The notes beneath the pieces were generated by a model, which saw only the letters and a program-made list of their open reading frames with translations, did no database searches and was not told the DNA's origin. A program made the position numbers and the translations under genes. Below, in pieces: positions 11,420 through 23,456 of a stretch of DNA of 64,000 bases (positions are counted from its first letter, which is position 1; each line of letters opens with the position of its first letter). This stretch comes from Mesostigma viride (Eukaryota > Streptophyta > Mesostigmatophyceae > Mesostigmatales > Mesostigmataceae): NCBI GenBank assembly GCA_009746045.1, contig RPFO01000156.1:1-64000 (forward strand), written 5' to 3'.

Positions 11420-14400
11420 ATGGACGTCGGAGGAATTTTTAGGTAGAGAGCGAGACGACAATCCCCTGCAACATAACGTCCATTGAATCAACCCTTCCGC
11501 GTCCTGGAAAATGAAGACGAACCACCTACTTGACAAGGTAATGGGCCGGGTCCGCCTGCAGCTTGGGGGGGTAGTGGCGCCCGAATTTCGGGACACGCCC
11601 CTGCCTAGAAGATAGACCTGGCTCGAAAGCGGAAAATCCTTTTATAGATGCTTCCTTTCGCTCGTCTTGGTTTTCCTGAGAGCAATGTGCCTACTGTCTA
11701 GATAGTGAATGGGTTTGTTCTACGCTAAACGAGACGACTAGCGTCCGTAGAATTACACTTTTCATGCATTCTTGCCTGCGTGTATTTAGACGACCCATCG
11801 CCGAGACGCAGAACTCTTGAATAGCCGTTGATACTTTACGACCACCCTGGCGCGTGGAAACCTCGCCCTGCGTGCGTCGTCAATCTGTTCGTTCAGACAC
11901 ACCCGAGATACAGTCGCCTTTCCCCTCGTCCCTTATTGTACTACTCAAAGACCACCAGGTGTCTAACATAGCCAGCGAACGCCTTTGTCCTTCGCTCTCT
12001 CATTCAAACTAGTAAATAAAGTTAGCAAATATTACGTAGTAGATTACCCTCAATGGGCACATTTTCTTTCGTGGGCCGATGCAGGAAGTTCGTTCAGCGG
12101 TCGCGTGCTTAAATGTCCTCCAAATATAAGAAGTTTATGTCCTTTGAAGAAGCTCAGAACCACCTCTTAAATCATAGTGAATCAGACTTGGGTCTCCATT
12201 CTCGTCTTCTCTCTCATGCTCGTCCTGCAAGTAATAGCTGTTTTTGTGTACATCACCTTCCATCTCCTCCTTCGTCCTCCTCCTAAAACGGGCTGCATCC
12301 TCACTAGCTTAGTATACGCTCTCAACCTTAAAGTTCGGTTCCTATCGCATTACTGTGTGCTAAAAAGGATTGATTTAAATTGTTTCCTTCTTTAGGACAT
12401 TAAAAGCTCTTTTCTTTTTCTTTCCTTCCTTAAATTTAGGCCGTGTCATTTATCTTGTTGCTTTCAGTTAAGATTCCTATTTCCATATTACTTAATTAAA
12501 AATGATCCAGTGGGTGGTAATATGTCGCCTATACCTACCAACACTCCCTACGTATGAATAATAATAAATATACTAACCAACCATAACAACACTCGTGGTA
12601 ACCGACGGGACTCACTTGAAACGGTGCACCATCTCACTCCTCAATGGTAATCTTCGTAACCCTACACCTCCTTCTCGCTGTTAACTGGGTCGCCGTCGTC
12701 CCCACTTACCCCTCCTACCTAGTGAACAACGGGTATGACAGTCAAGATTTAGTGATGACACCTTCCTTACCTTTGAACCAGGCCCCTGCCCTCCTGCAGC
12801 CTTGGCTCACCTCCAGCAAGGTCCCACTATTACAATGCTTCTAGGGCTCCTTCCCACCATGTGCCTGTCCATGCTGCTTTTAAAACACGGGTCGTACCTC
12901 TGCCCCTGTCGGACCCTTCTGGGCGCCAGTGCAGTTCCCTTTTCACCCACTGCTCTCTGGCTCTGAACCCTGACGACGGCCTATGAGGCCAGCCCAGGTA
13001 CCCTAACCGTCGTGCTGATTTAGACAGTGAATGTGGATTTTCAGCATCCATGCCCCTAGATGAAGAAATTATGATCATTTTGCTACTCCTCTCTCGTGAG
13101 CAATATCACTGTTCCTTTCTCCTATGGGCAACTCAGCCTGAAACGGGTGGCCCCTTCTCGACCCCTCATTACAACCTTTCCTCTCCTTCCTCTCATCCCG
13201 CTATGTAAGTGAAGGGAGATAGTGGCCCTAATGGGAAAAGAAGAGCTCTTACGATCCCCCTAAGCCTCCTGCTCTTCCCCTCTTTGCTAACCTTTCCCAA
13301 AGCTGGATGTCAAGTCTACCCCTCAACAGATTTTTTCATTTTATAGGTTGCTTACCCCAGAACACTAGAGTCGTGGCAGAACATAATAGGATGGCGCCAT
13401 CTCTGAGCGTATTGTCCCTCACTAGTCTTACTACCGTATACTCCTCGAGCGCTAACCTAATCCATGTGAGTCCTTTGGCCTCTCTGCCTACCTAACTCTG
13501 TAGCAGAATGTTAAGCGTTTAGAGAAAGCGCATTGATTAGTCCTCCTATGCTCAGATTGGCAGTGATAGATTAGCTTTGGTACCGTTGCAGCATTGCAGG
13601 TACTAATCTTTAAGGAGTATATGAAAGAGTTTTGATGCTCAAAGGCTACGATTAGGGATTGTCGGTGCAGGGAGTACGTGCTCCGCTTCTCTCCTAAGGC
13701 CTAGCTAGACCTTATTACGTGAAGTCAAGCGCGCAGTTCTCTGCCTACCGTTTTAACTGATCTCCCTCCTCTAAGCATGGTGCGCCACACATCGCATCTT
13801 GCGAGTAGCAGAATTCTTCACACACTAACCTGTCTCTCCCCTTACCTTCCGATTAACTGAACTGTATTATCCTACCCCTGAGGAAGAGACCTAAATGTAA
13901 GAAGAATAGATATCTGCGTTGCTGATCTTGCAGCTCTTGATGCTTCCATATCACATCTATCATTGTAAAGGAAAGTAGTCCATCTTAAACGTGGTGCCCC
14001 AGATAGTCTTCGGGGGCTCCCCCATCCCTGACGCTCGCCCTCCTCGTACTCCCTCAGCGTGCCTCCTATTCGTCCACTGTCAGCGACGCACTTCCCTCAG
14101 CTACCGCTAGTAGGCTGAATGCTGGGCGAGACAGGACCCCAGGTTTCCCCTATGGATAATCAGGCTCCCAGCCCTCTTCGATCCCTCGTGAACCTCCAGC
14201 AGTGGCTTTTTTCGCCAGGGTCTTCTCGGGGTTAGTTTCCTATATGGATTTGGGGGGGGAGGGGGACAGTAAGGCCCTGTCAGCCTGGGGTAACCTGGAC
14301 AGGTCCTTAGAATAGTACCCACCCCAGATTAAAAATTTTTGCCTGCCTGTTTTTAATAACTTCTGTAGGAGCTGAATCAATCCCCTACCAACCTACGTGT

Positions 14401-14700
14401 GCGTCCTCTATGTTCTTGAATGGTGGTTTAAACTGTTTTCCTCAATACTGTTGTAGACCCCTTCTTGCATGCTGATGAACTCTTTGAAATGTCTATGTGT
14501 TTATGGTAGATAAGCGGTGCGGCTAGCTCCTTTGTGAGCGAGGCCCTTTTTAGGCGTTTAGACTAGTCCCTACCCCTCACACCAAAACGCTGTCTACTGG
14601 TTCATTATGGCTGATGGTCGCACCAGTCTTCCCCGGGTACGGTGTCCCTTTCGCCCTGGTCATACAAGGAAAACGACTGCAACCTGACGGCCACTATAGG
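11420..14700 (+). other. Gypsy-A gag-region sequence, unreadable
   Basis: The position between the 5' LTR and the protease is where gag normally lies in gypsy elements. No continuous frame survives and I could not identify a zinc knuckle. Short frames such as 12,177-12,395 are broken and carry no motif. The density of frame breaks matches that of the pol segment downstream, where indels are demonstrable, so gag may be present but masked. Confidence 0.4.
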
Positions 14701-17692
14701 CCCATCACTACCGCTGATTGCATTACTAGGATTAGATTGGCACCAGGTATAATAAGATTTACTATTATTATGATACCATGGTCGTTTGGTTTCCGAGATA
14801 GCTCTTACTGGGTACCGGAACTCATTATAGATTGGAAAATTTACTCCTTTGGTAGATGTTACTCCTCCTACACCTGTTTGATCCTCCTGTAAGTACTATA
14901 ACCTGAAGTATAATGTCCAATGATGAGTTGCGTTCTGAATTAATTTAAAGGAATATGGATTTTATTATGTATGTTTCCTTCAGTTAGAAGTACAGGAGAT
15001 ACCTATCACTAATAATAGTGTGGATATAGAGGTAACACAGATTGGGATACAATAGGAGTGGGGGATTTTACTGAAATGAAATAGTAAGATAATGGCTGTG
15101 GAAAGATTCCTCAAAAGTTTTGAAAGAAAGCTCCTTCTTATCCTCCTGCCTCGTTCTGTTTTAACACCGTGTAGTTATCAGGACGGTGCAGTTTCTAACG
15201 CACTCCTCCGATGTAATAGAATGGGCCCTACTGATTAAAGGAACTAAAACAGAATTTTAGTGTCACTATTAGAAGTAGGGATTATGAGAACCTAGTAACT
15301 CCCCTACTCAAGCTGGTGTCCTGTTATGTTCTAAAGCCAAATGGCAAGTTTCGCCTAGTTACTGATTATAGGAAAGTATGAATGTATTTACTGTGAAGCG
15401 TAAATACCCCTCGTAACCTTGTATTGATGATATATTTTAAGGTTAAAGGTTCCACTTGTTTCACAGTACTGGATTGTGCGGATGGTTTTTGGCAACTGCG
15501 TATAGCTCTGAGGATTGCCATAAAACCGCCTTTTCTACCCTTTTGGTCATTACCAGTTTAGAGTAGCGGCTATGGGACTCTGTAACTCGCCTGCCTCTTT
15601 TCAAATGTTAATGAATGAAGTGCTTAGAACCTGTTAGGGGAATTCTCACCTTCCAAAGTGTCATCTGATTTAAAGGATCCTTCCTTCTCCTCCGTTCCTT
15701 ATCTGAGCATGACCGTTCTTGTGCTCAGCTTACTTAGATGATATCCTTATTTACTCTCCTGATTTTGAAACGCCCTAGCAACGTGATTTTAAAGAAAGTA
15801 TTAGAAATAATGGCTGAAAATTCTTTGTGGGCGCGCCGTGCTAGAAGTTCGTTCGGGTTAGGAGTGTCCCCATTTTTTAGGGCACGTTCTGTCCGATGCC
15901 GGGGTCGCTACGCATGACCCGGATAAAACTAAAGTCAATTCAGGAATGGCCTACCCCTACCGACGTTAAAGGTGTACGTAGTTTTCTAGGAATTGCTTCT
16001 TAACTATAGCGTTTTATCCCGCGTTTCCGCAACTATAGCAAGCAGCCCTATTAATCATTTATTAAAGAAGGATACTCCCCTTTGTTTGGAGTAGTGAATG
16101 TCAGTCGGCTTTTCAGTGTCTAAAATCCCTACTCCTTTCCCCTCCTGTACCATCCTACCGGATACTACTGAAACCCTTTGGTTGTAGCTACAGATGCTAG
16201 TAAGGTAGCTATAGGGGGCGTCCTTCTCCAGGATCAGGGTCAGGGCTACAGGCCAATTTGAGTATATCTTCTAAGGACAATGCTCCCTGCGGAGCGTAAC
16301 TATCCGTACACCAGCAGGAACTCTTAGCGGTGGTGTAATTGTTGCAACGCGTGGCAGCACTTTCTTAAAGGTGCTCAATTTGATGTCTGCCTGAATGAAC
16401 CCTGTGAGCTAGATCCTTATAGATTAGTTATCCAAACGGATCATCCGTCCCCTTACCCATCTTCTCTCGCCAACCCAACCTTATACCCCTCGGCAAGCGC
16501 GCTGGATGGAATTTTTACCAACAGTTTTCCCCTTTTAAACTTCAGTATGTTAAGGGTGTAGATAACATAGTACCAGATGCACTCTCTCGTCGTGCAGATT
16601 ACTCCTTTTTCGAGGACCTTGATGTTCTCAATACTACTCTAGTTCCTACTACCATGGGTGTAACCCTTATGGTGAACTACCTGATGATGAATCCTATGCC
16701 TACCTTTTCATACAGCTGTTCGCATGCCTGATCTCCTTTTCACGTCGGACTCTTCTCTCCCGTGTGAGGCCCTTCCCGTGGCCTCGGTGGGGGGGGAGGG
16801 AAAAAATAAAATTTCTATAACCGCTTAGCCATATAGCGACTAGGTCAGGAAAGTCTTATGAAAACATAGTCCCTCTAGGACCTCCCCTTCTCTTTGGCAA
16901 GGCGGTAGGAGATCTCTTTAAACCTGTTCTGGATACCTCTGTAGCGATGCCTACCTCTGATCTTGAACGCCTTATTAGTAGATTTACGGCCACTGAGCCG
17001 GAAGCATTAGCCGCAATTGCTGCCCATCCCCAACAATTAGGCAAGCACCCTTGTAAATTGTTAGGTGGGTTTTTATATGTGCAGATAGCAGATTCTCCCC
17101 TCAATGGCGCCTGTATATGTCCCTCCTATCTGTCGCTCCTCCTTGCTCTTTGAGTGCATGACTTAGCTGCTCATCAGGGTGGTAAACGGGTACGGGACCT
17201 AGTAGCCCGCTCTTATTACTGGCCTTCCCTTTTAAAGGATGTAGATGAGTATGTTAGAACTTGTCAATCTTGCCAGGAGATAAACCCAATAACGTAGGAC
17301 AGATAGCAGAACCTAGGACCTTGCCTGATCCCATCATGCCGTGGGATTCTATCATGATGGATTTTGTAGGACCTTTTAGAAAGAATGATAGAGGTAATGC
17401 CCAGATCTTGTGTTCATAGATGTTTTACTCGTATGTGCATCTCGTGCCGTGCCCTTTAGAAACTCACCGCACGTGATTGCGCACGCCTATACCTTAATAA
17501 TGTATACAGATATCATGGTTTGAGTAGGCAGTTTATTAGTGATAAAGATAAGTTATTTACCTCAGATTTTTGGCAGCAGTTTTTCGCTGCCATCGGTACC
17601 AGGTTCCTACGGTACTGCCTACCACTCCTCCTCCCTCATTTAGTAGAGCGTCTTAATAGGGTAGTGGAAGAAGCGCTTAGGCACTATGTTAA
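14700..17692 (+). pseudogene. Gypsy-A pol: protease, RT, RNase H, integrase (frameshifted)
   Basis: Blocks read in shifting frames, in the order protease, RT, RNase H, integrase. ALLGLDWH (14,720-14,743) is the C-terminal retropepsin motif. LKPNGKFRLVTDYR (from 15,330), VLDCADGFWQLRI and MGLCNSPASFQMLMNEVL belong to RT. YLDD (15,731-15,742) is the RT active site. VATDASKVAIGGVLL (about 16,184) and a PDALSRR end (about 16,575) belong to RNase H. An HHCC-type zinc finger (HDLAAHQGG, TCQSCQ; 17,156-17,290), PWDSIMMDFVGPF and ERLNRVVEEALRHYVN belong to integrase. This domain order is diagnostic of Ty3/gypsy. More than ten frame changes separate blocks that are otherwise well conserved, so the damage is dominated by indels. 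Confidence 0.85.
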
Positions 17693-18469
17693 TGGCTCGG
17701 AAGTGATTGGGAGGATTATTTATGTTTGGTAGAGTTCTCCCTCAACAATTGCCCCCAGGCTGTGCATGGATATACGCCCTTCTTCCTAGATACTGGTAGA
17801 CAGCCTCTTACCCCTACCTCTCTCTTAGCTAGTCCTCTACGGGACAAGGATGATGTGTCCCGGGATACTGTAGAAGGTGTACAGTCCTTGCTAGATAGAA
17901 TGAAAACTGCACATGACCACGCGATCTCAGGGTACCAAAAAGCTCAGTCTAAGTACCTTGCTAGGTTGCGTGCCTCCTTAGATAGAAGAGCACCTGAGAT
18001 AGATATAGGAGATCTAGTATTAGTAGAAGGCCCCCGTGTTGGCCGTTTTGCTCATAAGTTTGAAGCAGAACTTAAGGTCAAACTTAGGCCCGCCTTCTTA
18101 GGACCCTTTCGTGTGTTGTCTAGAGTAGGAAATTTCTTATATAAAGTCGATATCCCTACCTCTTGGCAGACACATTCTAATAATACCTTCCATAGAAGCC
18201 AGCTGAAACTGTACCACCCTAGCACCTTCGCTGGTAGAGAGCTAGCGCCTGCCCCTTTAGAACATAACCCTGACACTGGGGAGGTAGAAGACGAAGTAGA
18301 GAGCATCGTGGCCCATAGAGATATCAAAAAGGGCCGCGGTACCCAGCGTCAGTATAAAGTGAAATGGATGTATGCTCGTAGTGAGGTAGATAAAGTATGG
18401 TACACGGAGAGTGAGTTAGATGGTTGTAGTCGTTTGTTGCAGGAATACAAAACCCTACACCAGCTCTAG
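17693..18469 (+). CDS. Gypsy-A integrase C-terminus with chromodomain
   Basis: This uninterrupted frame runs from the end of the integrase core (WEDYLCLVEFSLNN, HGYTPFFLDTGRQP) through the GPY/F-like tail (FLGPFRVLSRVG) to a chromodomain (EVESIVAHRDIKKG, YKVKWMYA, CSRLLQEY) and a TAG stop at 18,467. It is the 3' end of the same polyprotein whose upstream part is frameshifted; the last frame change lies near 17,690-17,705. The chromodomain places the element among chromoviruses. It cannot be expressed alone as a full pol. Confidence 0.85.
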   Translation, partial: WLGSDWEDYLCLVEFSLNNCPQAVHGYTPFFLDTGRQPLTPTSLLASPLRDKDDVSRDTVEGVQSLLDRMKTAHDHAISGYQKAQSKYLARLRASLDRRAPEIDIGDLVLVEGPRVGRFAHKFEAELKVKLRPAFLGPFRVLSRVGNFLYKVDIPTSWQTHSNNTFHRSQLKLYHPSTFAGRELAPAPLEHNPDTGEVEDEVESIVAHRDIKKGRGTQRQYKVKWMYARSEVDKVWYTESELDGCSRLLQEYKTLHQL

Positions 18470-18914
18470 TTGGCAACCTGCCCCTCCCTTATCGTATTTC
18501 TGCTATTGGTGGTTGGTTGGTTGTCCCCTCCCCTCCGCAGCCATCATGGCTGGTCCTACCCTCCGCCGGAGAGCCGGCCACCTTCCCTCCGCCACCGATC
18601 CAGAGTTCTACTTCGAGGCCCTTCCGGGCCGCTGGGTGTCACGGTCCAGTCATCCGGGTGGCATCGTGCAGCCGGCCCTCCAGGCCAATCATGCGGCTTT
18701 AGTCAGGGCTGCTCTCTTTGGGGTCGCGTGGTACGGCCCATCCCCTGATGTTCCGCAACTGAGCTAGTTCTGCATGGGTTCGACGATGCCGGGCATTGTC
18801 TGTTAGGACGTGGCTCCCGCTGTCCAGCCTTGGGACAGATAGCCGCGGTCCTTCAGTGCCCCCGGGTGTTTTCCTACCTTTCCACCCCTGTGGGCCGCTC
18901 TTGCCTACGAGATG

Positions 18915-19606
18915 AGTTAACGCCAAGCGTATTGGCGTGATCCTGATTCGGCATATCTCTGCGATTCCAGCGGCACCGGAACGAGTTCATTCCGACAAGT
19001 ATCAAGAAAGTTATGGCGTTCCGACTTCCCGGTCACGCGCGAGCGCGAGCCGGCTGTTCTTCTAAGTCGGACGTGAATATTTGCCGACGACATATGGGTC
19101 GACAGTAATCCTGGGCTGACAGGAATTAGGTGCTGTACCTACGACGGTATTGGATTAATACGTCGTACGCAGGAAATAGGAACCTTAACCTGTGGTCTGT
19201 TGGTACCGCAGGCTTAGTCCTGGACTTCTAGGTGCAGATGCAATAGTCACTGTGGACTGTGCTCTGTGGTCACTGTGCCTGTATGGCAGACCTACTGTAT
19301 AGGAGCTGGGCGCTGTACAGGTAGTGAATACTGTACCGGGGGTGTTATTACTGAGCAGGCCTCCTAGGCTGCTCAGGACTAGCAAGCACAGTGCACAAGT
19401 ATATAAACAATAGGCCAGTGCCAATTGGGCATCTCTTGCGAGCCCGCCTCACGTGTTGTGCCTTGACTTGGCAAGCGCGTGTACAAGCCTCAAGTGTGTG
19501 AGCGCTGTAACATTATCCATTTAACAAAGCTCCGTTTCCAACCATATTCACACATTGCTGCATTGCAACCATATCCTTCACATTGCGTGTGCTAGGAACG
19601 TTAACT
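18915..19606 (+). repeat. Copia-1 5' LTR
   Basis: This is a direct repeat of 23,457-24,152. It contains a TATA box (TATATAAA, about 19,400-19,407) some 200 bp before its 3' end, with the same in the other LTR at about 23,943. The termini form the inverted repeat AGTTAAC/GTTAACT instead of the common TG/CA. Differences from the 3' LTR include C/T changes early on and small indels near 19,100 and 19,530. Confidence 0.85.
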
Positions 19607-20619
19607 CAAATTACAACCAGTCTCAGCGGAACGGCCAGGAGGGTCGTTGCCGGTTGCGGTGTGCAGCGTTGACGACGCAAGGAGCTCGTCCGGTGGTGAA
19701 TGGTGCAGGAGAACAACGGCAGCAGGATTTCCGGTTTCGGCAGTCTGCTGGGGGTTCGATTTCGCCTGAATTGCGTCGTGTCGTTCGGGATCTATCTTTA
19801 TTGCTTGCAGATCGTCCGCCTTGTAATCGCAGCTTCGTGCAATTCGTCGACGACCAGGTCGAAGATTGGGAGCGAATTCTGCGGCACGTACAAACCATCG
19901 TCATTCCGGAGCACCGGAGCATCGACGACCTCGAGCAGGAGCTTCACGGTTTGGTCGGCATCCAGACGGTGATTACAGCAGTAGCTGAGCGAGTGCGTGC
20001 GGAGTTGGCGGCAAGGCGTGGCGAGGTTGCGGAGGCAGCTGGCGCAGTGCGACACGAGTTTGTACCGACAGCAGCGGGTGCGGGTGTACCACGTACTTTC
20101 GCAGGCGTCATCGGCGACGAGGGTGTTGCAGCGGGGCCAGTTAGGCGTGAACGACGCGGAGCGGAGCATTACAGGCGGCTTGCAGAGGTCGGGGCGACAG
20201 CTGAAGCCATCACCGGAGGACAGCGCGCGACAAGAGTCGGCAGGTTTCCGGAGCGAGTAAGGGTTCCTTTTCAGGAACTGCCCCAACCCCTTCGCGTTCG
20301 TGTGACGCGTTGGGAAGAGTTTGCCCCTCTTGGGTACGATAGTGACCTTGAGGTGGGAGCAGGGGGCGTCGCTGGGCTAAGCGACGAGACACTTGGCGAC
20401 CACGAGGTGCCAAGATACAATCCGCGGGGTGCCAACGACGGGTTGTCACCTGTCTACTATACCAACGGTGACGATTCAGTCATCGCGGGCCGACAGCGGG
20501 TCGACGAAGGCGCAGCGGGTAGCAGGGTGCCAGAGCTGATTGTGGTGAGCGACAGCGACAGCGACAGCGACAAGGAGAACCAGGACGCGCCTGGGGCCAA
20601 CCGTGGTGGTCTTGCCTGA
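19606..20619 (+). CDS. Copia-1 upstream ORF without methionine, unknown function
   Basis: The frame is open from within the 5' LTR end to the stop at 20,617, about 338 codons beyond the LTR, and contains no ATG codon at all. It is rich in Arg, Glu, Val and Ala, with a likely helical segment (SIDDLEQELHGLVGIQTV). It ends in an acidic tail ELIVVSDSDSDSDKEN, a hydrophobic patch followed by Ser-Asp repeats that resembles a phosphorylation-type SUMO-interaction motif. That reading is inference. No retroviral domain is recognised. It lies directly upstream of gag. Translation would need a non-AUG start or an upstream exon. Confidence 0.55.
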   Translation, partial: SNYNQSQRNGQEGRCRLRCAALTTQGARPVVNGAGEQRQQDFRFRQSAGGSISPELRRVVRDLSLLLADRPPCNRSFVQFVDDQVEDWERILRHVQTIVIPEHRSIDDLEQELHGLVGIQTVITAVAERVRAELAARRGEVAEAAGAVRHEFVPTAAGAGVPRTFAGVIGDEGVAAGPVRRERRGAEHYRRLAEVGATAEAITGGQRATRVGRFPERVRVPFQELPQPLRVRVTRWEEFAPLGYDSDLEVGAGGVAGLSDETLGDHEVPRYNPRGANDGLSPVYYTNGDDSVIAGRQRVDEGAAGSRVPELIVVSDSDSDSDKENQDAPGANRGGLA

Positions 20620-20721
20620 GTGGTAACACTTGGCATTTTCCTTTCTTGTTCAGTAGCTTATATTGCTTTAATTGCTTCTTGGCCACTTGGCTGGCTATAG
20701 CAGATCTGAACAGAGGCCATC

Positions 20722-21890
20722 ATGAGTGAGGGTGCTATCAACCAACAAGCGCGCCTTATGGGCTTTGCGGGGCGCGGCGCCTGGGATGGATGGACGAGAT
20801 GGACGCGATGGACGCGGTAGACGCGATGGACGCGGGGACGGCCAGGCGCAGGGAGACCAGGCTGCGGTGCCAGATGATCAGAGTCAAGGATCGCAGGGCG
20901 GTCAGAACGCGCCAGCCGCAGATCAAGCGGCGCCTAAGAGACCGACCGTGGCTGAGGGGTACGCGGTGCTAGGCCAGTTTCAGTCCATCAAGGACAATTG
21001 GCAGCCCCGGGATGCTGAGAGGATGTTAGAGGACATGAACTTGTGCACGGAGATATACACCGGTGACAAGCTTCGCATCCTGGCGTCTAGTGCCTACATA
21101 AGGCAGTCGGCGAGGCGGCTGTTCAAGTTTGTTCGGGAGCGACATGCGGCGGGGGACACCTGGGCGGCGTTTATGACGCGACTCAGGGTGTTCCTGAGTG
21201 ACAAGAGGAGTCACCATAGATGGGTCCCACCTGAAGCAAGAATACCTGGACTACAAGCCCATCAAGGGGCAGCTAGTGGTCCACGCCTTTGAAGACTTCG
21301 TCAAGTTGAGGGAGGACGCCATGGCCAAGGGCTTCTTCGTCGCAGATCGGATGGCCATGGGCGACTTTCTCAAGTCGCTGCAGTTGGATCCGGTCACCAT
21401 GGATAATGTGACCATCCACATGCGACAGGTCCATGGCTGGGCAGCCATGACGGACCAGTTGTATGAGTGTTTCAGCGGCAAGTACGTGGGTGGTAAGCGC
21501 CCTCGTCAGGGTGATGAGGAGGCCACTGAACCCACGGTTAAGTCCATGAGGGGATCGGGCCACGGGGGCCCAGCGCCCTCGAGAGGGCCTGAGACCTCTT
21601 CAAGGGGTCGAGGAAGGTCCAGGAGGGGGCGTGACAGAAGGGCTGGACGGGGGACCCCGCCGAAGTCGGGACATCCACAGTCCCAGTTTGACTTCAAGAG
21701 GGTGGGTGGTCCTCCCAAGGCTGGGCCCAGCAGTGGGACCTCACGGGACATCAGTCAGGTGGAATGTTATTTCTGCCAGGGGAAGGGTCACTTCAGGAAT
21801 GAGTGTCCCTCGTACCTGAGGCAGGAAGGTCAGAGCAAGCCAGCTCAGGGTGCATGGCAGCAAGGACAAGGCTGGTCCATCCCAGGATAG
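20722..21890 (+). pseudogene. Copia-1 gag with CCHC zinc knuckle
   Basis: An ATG at 20,722 opens a short frame (MSEGAINQQARLMGF). The main gag frame starts within the next 70 bp (MDGRDGRDGRG, a G/D/R-rich region), and a shift near 21,200 leads into a frame that ends at TAG 21,888. The C-terminal half has basic RGRGRSRRGRDRR and the nucleic-acid-binding knuckle CYFCQGKGHFRNEC (CX2CX4HX4C, about 21,765-21,806). It would form the particle and bind RNA. Two frame changes make the present copy defective unless one is programmed. Confidence 0.75.
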
Positions 21891-22709
21891 GAGCCCAACA
21901 AGCCTGTAGTGTTCTGTGGAATGCAGGCTACCCTGTTCAGGAGGGACGGGGAGTGGAGTATCAGGCTTCAGGCTGGAGGAGATTATAAACAGACCATTGT
22001 GAAGGCCTTGCCAGAGAAGATCACCCAGGCTGCAGGACCTGAGTTGAGAGGCATGTGGGCCTGGTTTGCCAGCATCTGTGGTCCGTCTTTGATGGTCCAT
22101 AGCAGAATGCCTGATGAAGTGCTTGAGGATGAGAAGCCTCGAGTCATAGCCCGGTTGGTGGAGAGTACCCCTGATCTGATTTTGTCTGGAATTGACTTTG
22201 CCCAGCCTATCACCTTGGAGATCTTTGTTGACAGTTCCATGGATGCTCGCCAGGTTACCAAGGTCAGGGGGAGATCTGCTGCTCTGTTTGCTTTTTATCA
22301 GAGCAGGGCAAGTTTGTTCAGCTGGTACAGCAGACTGCAGAAGAGGGTCTGTATCAGTTCAGATGTGGCAGAATGCAGGGCCATATGCGAGGGGATCCAG
22401 TCCAGCCTGTACATAAAGGAGTTAATGCTGGAGCTGGCTTCAGTTACCCCTTGGACCTTGCAGATGGAGACGTTGTTGCTAACAGACAGCATGGGTATGG
22501 TCCAGTTTGTTCACAAGCAGCTGGCCAGAAGCCGGGACCTGGATTATTTGTTGCTGAAGGAGTTGGCCAGTTTGGTTGACTTGAAGCATATCCCTGGCGA
22601 GGAGAACCCTGCTGATGCATTGACAAAACTGCCACACAAGGCCCCAGCCCAGTACAATGTACTGAGGAAGCTCATGAATGCTGACTGTCAAGTCGGTCTA
22701 TCTGTCTAA
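21891..22709 (+). pseudogene. Copia-1 RT tail and RNase H
   Basis: This is in the same frame as gag, separated from it only by the TAG at 21,888. It starts with KPVVFCGMQATL, which matches the RT thumb of copia-2 (KPVVFCGVQSTL), so everything between the gag knuckle and that point is deleted. RNase H follows with the acidic positions expected for copia: FVDSS, AECRA, LTDSM and the end motif ENPADALTK. It stops at 22,707. The segment cannot make an active polymerase. Confidence 0.82.
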
Positions 22710-23456
22710 AAGCTGAGAGCTGGGTGCTTAAGTCTCTGGATATCAGGCTGGGAGCTTGATTGTACATAATCCTGAGCACACCTTGAGGGGTGAGACATGT
22801 CTCTGGTGTGGGAATGTCTGACATTGTCTCTGATGGAGAGATGTCTATCTGGGGTTTTCATCTCAGTCTGAGGTTTCCCCAGATCTGTGGTTTGTGGGCG
22901 GGGTTCGATTCCCTGGTGCCGTCTTAAGGCGGAGTTTCACGGACTGGCTGACCCATCCACCATGCTGGTGAGGTGGCGACAGGTCCCCTGATTTTCCACG
23001 GTTGGAACGAGTATGGGAGCTTGTGTTTTGCATGTGCTTCGCGTAGATGTTGTGTCTGGTTCGATAAGGGGCAGCAGACCGGCGCCGACTCCCGTCTGGG
23101 GGTCAGCAATGTTTTCTGATGAGCTGTTGTGGGTGATCTGTGGGGTTTCGCCTAAGGTCCTGAAGGTTGTACATACTTCTCAAGTTCTTAGCTGAACACC
23201 TATGGGCTGCCACAGTTGGCCAACCTCTTGTACATGGGTAACACAACGAGCCTCCCGTGAAGGGATAGGGACTCATTGTAATTTGTTTGTGCTCCTGAAC
23301 CAGTATGGGTGCTATGTACATATGTCCAGGAATCCAAGCTGACTGTCATGCCCAGTGGGTTGTGACTTGTAGTCGGGGAGGATGTCCAGTACCCATTGTG
23401 TGTGTTTGTATGTAGACTTATGTGAGCTGCTACAGCTCAAGAAAAGAAAGGATTGG
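22710..23456 (+). other. Copia-1 3' non-coding region and purine tract
   Basis: No open frame of note is present. The last 18 bases before the 3' LTR (23,439-23,456) are purine-rich (AAGAAAAGAAAGGATTGG) and fit the plus-strand primer tract of an LTR element. The rest is GT-rich with repeated TCTGG motifs. Confidence 0.6.
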
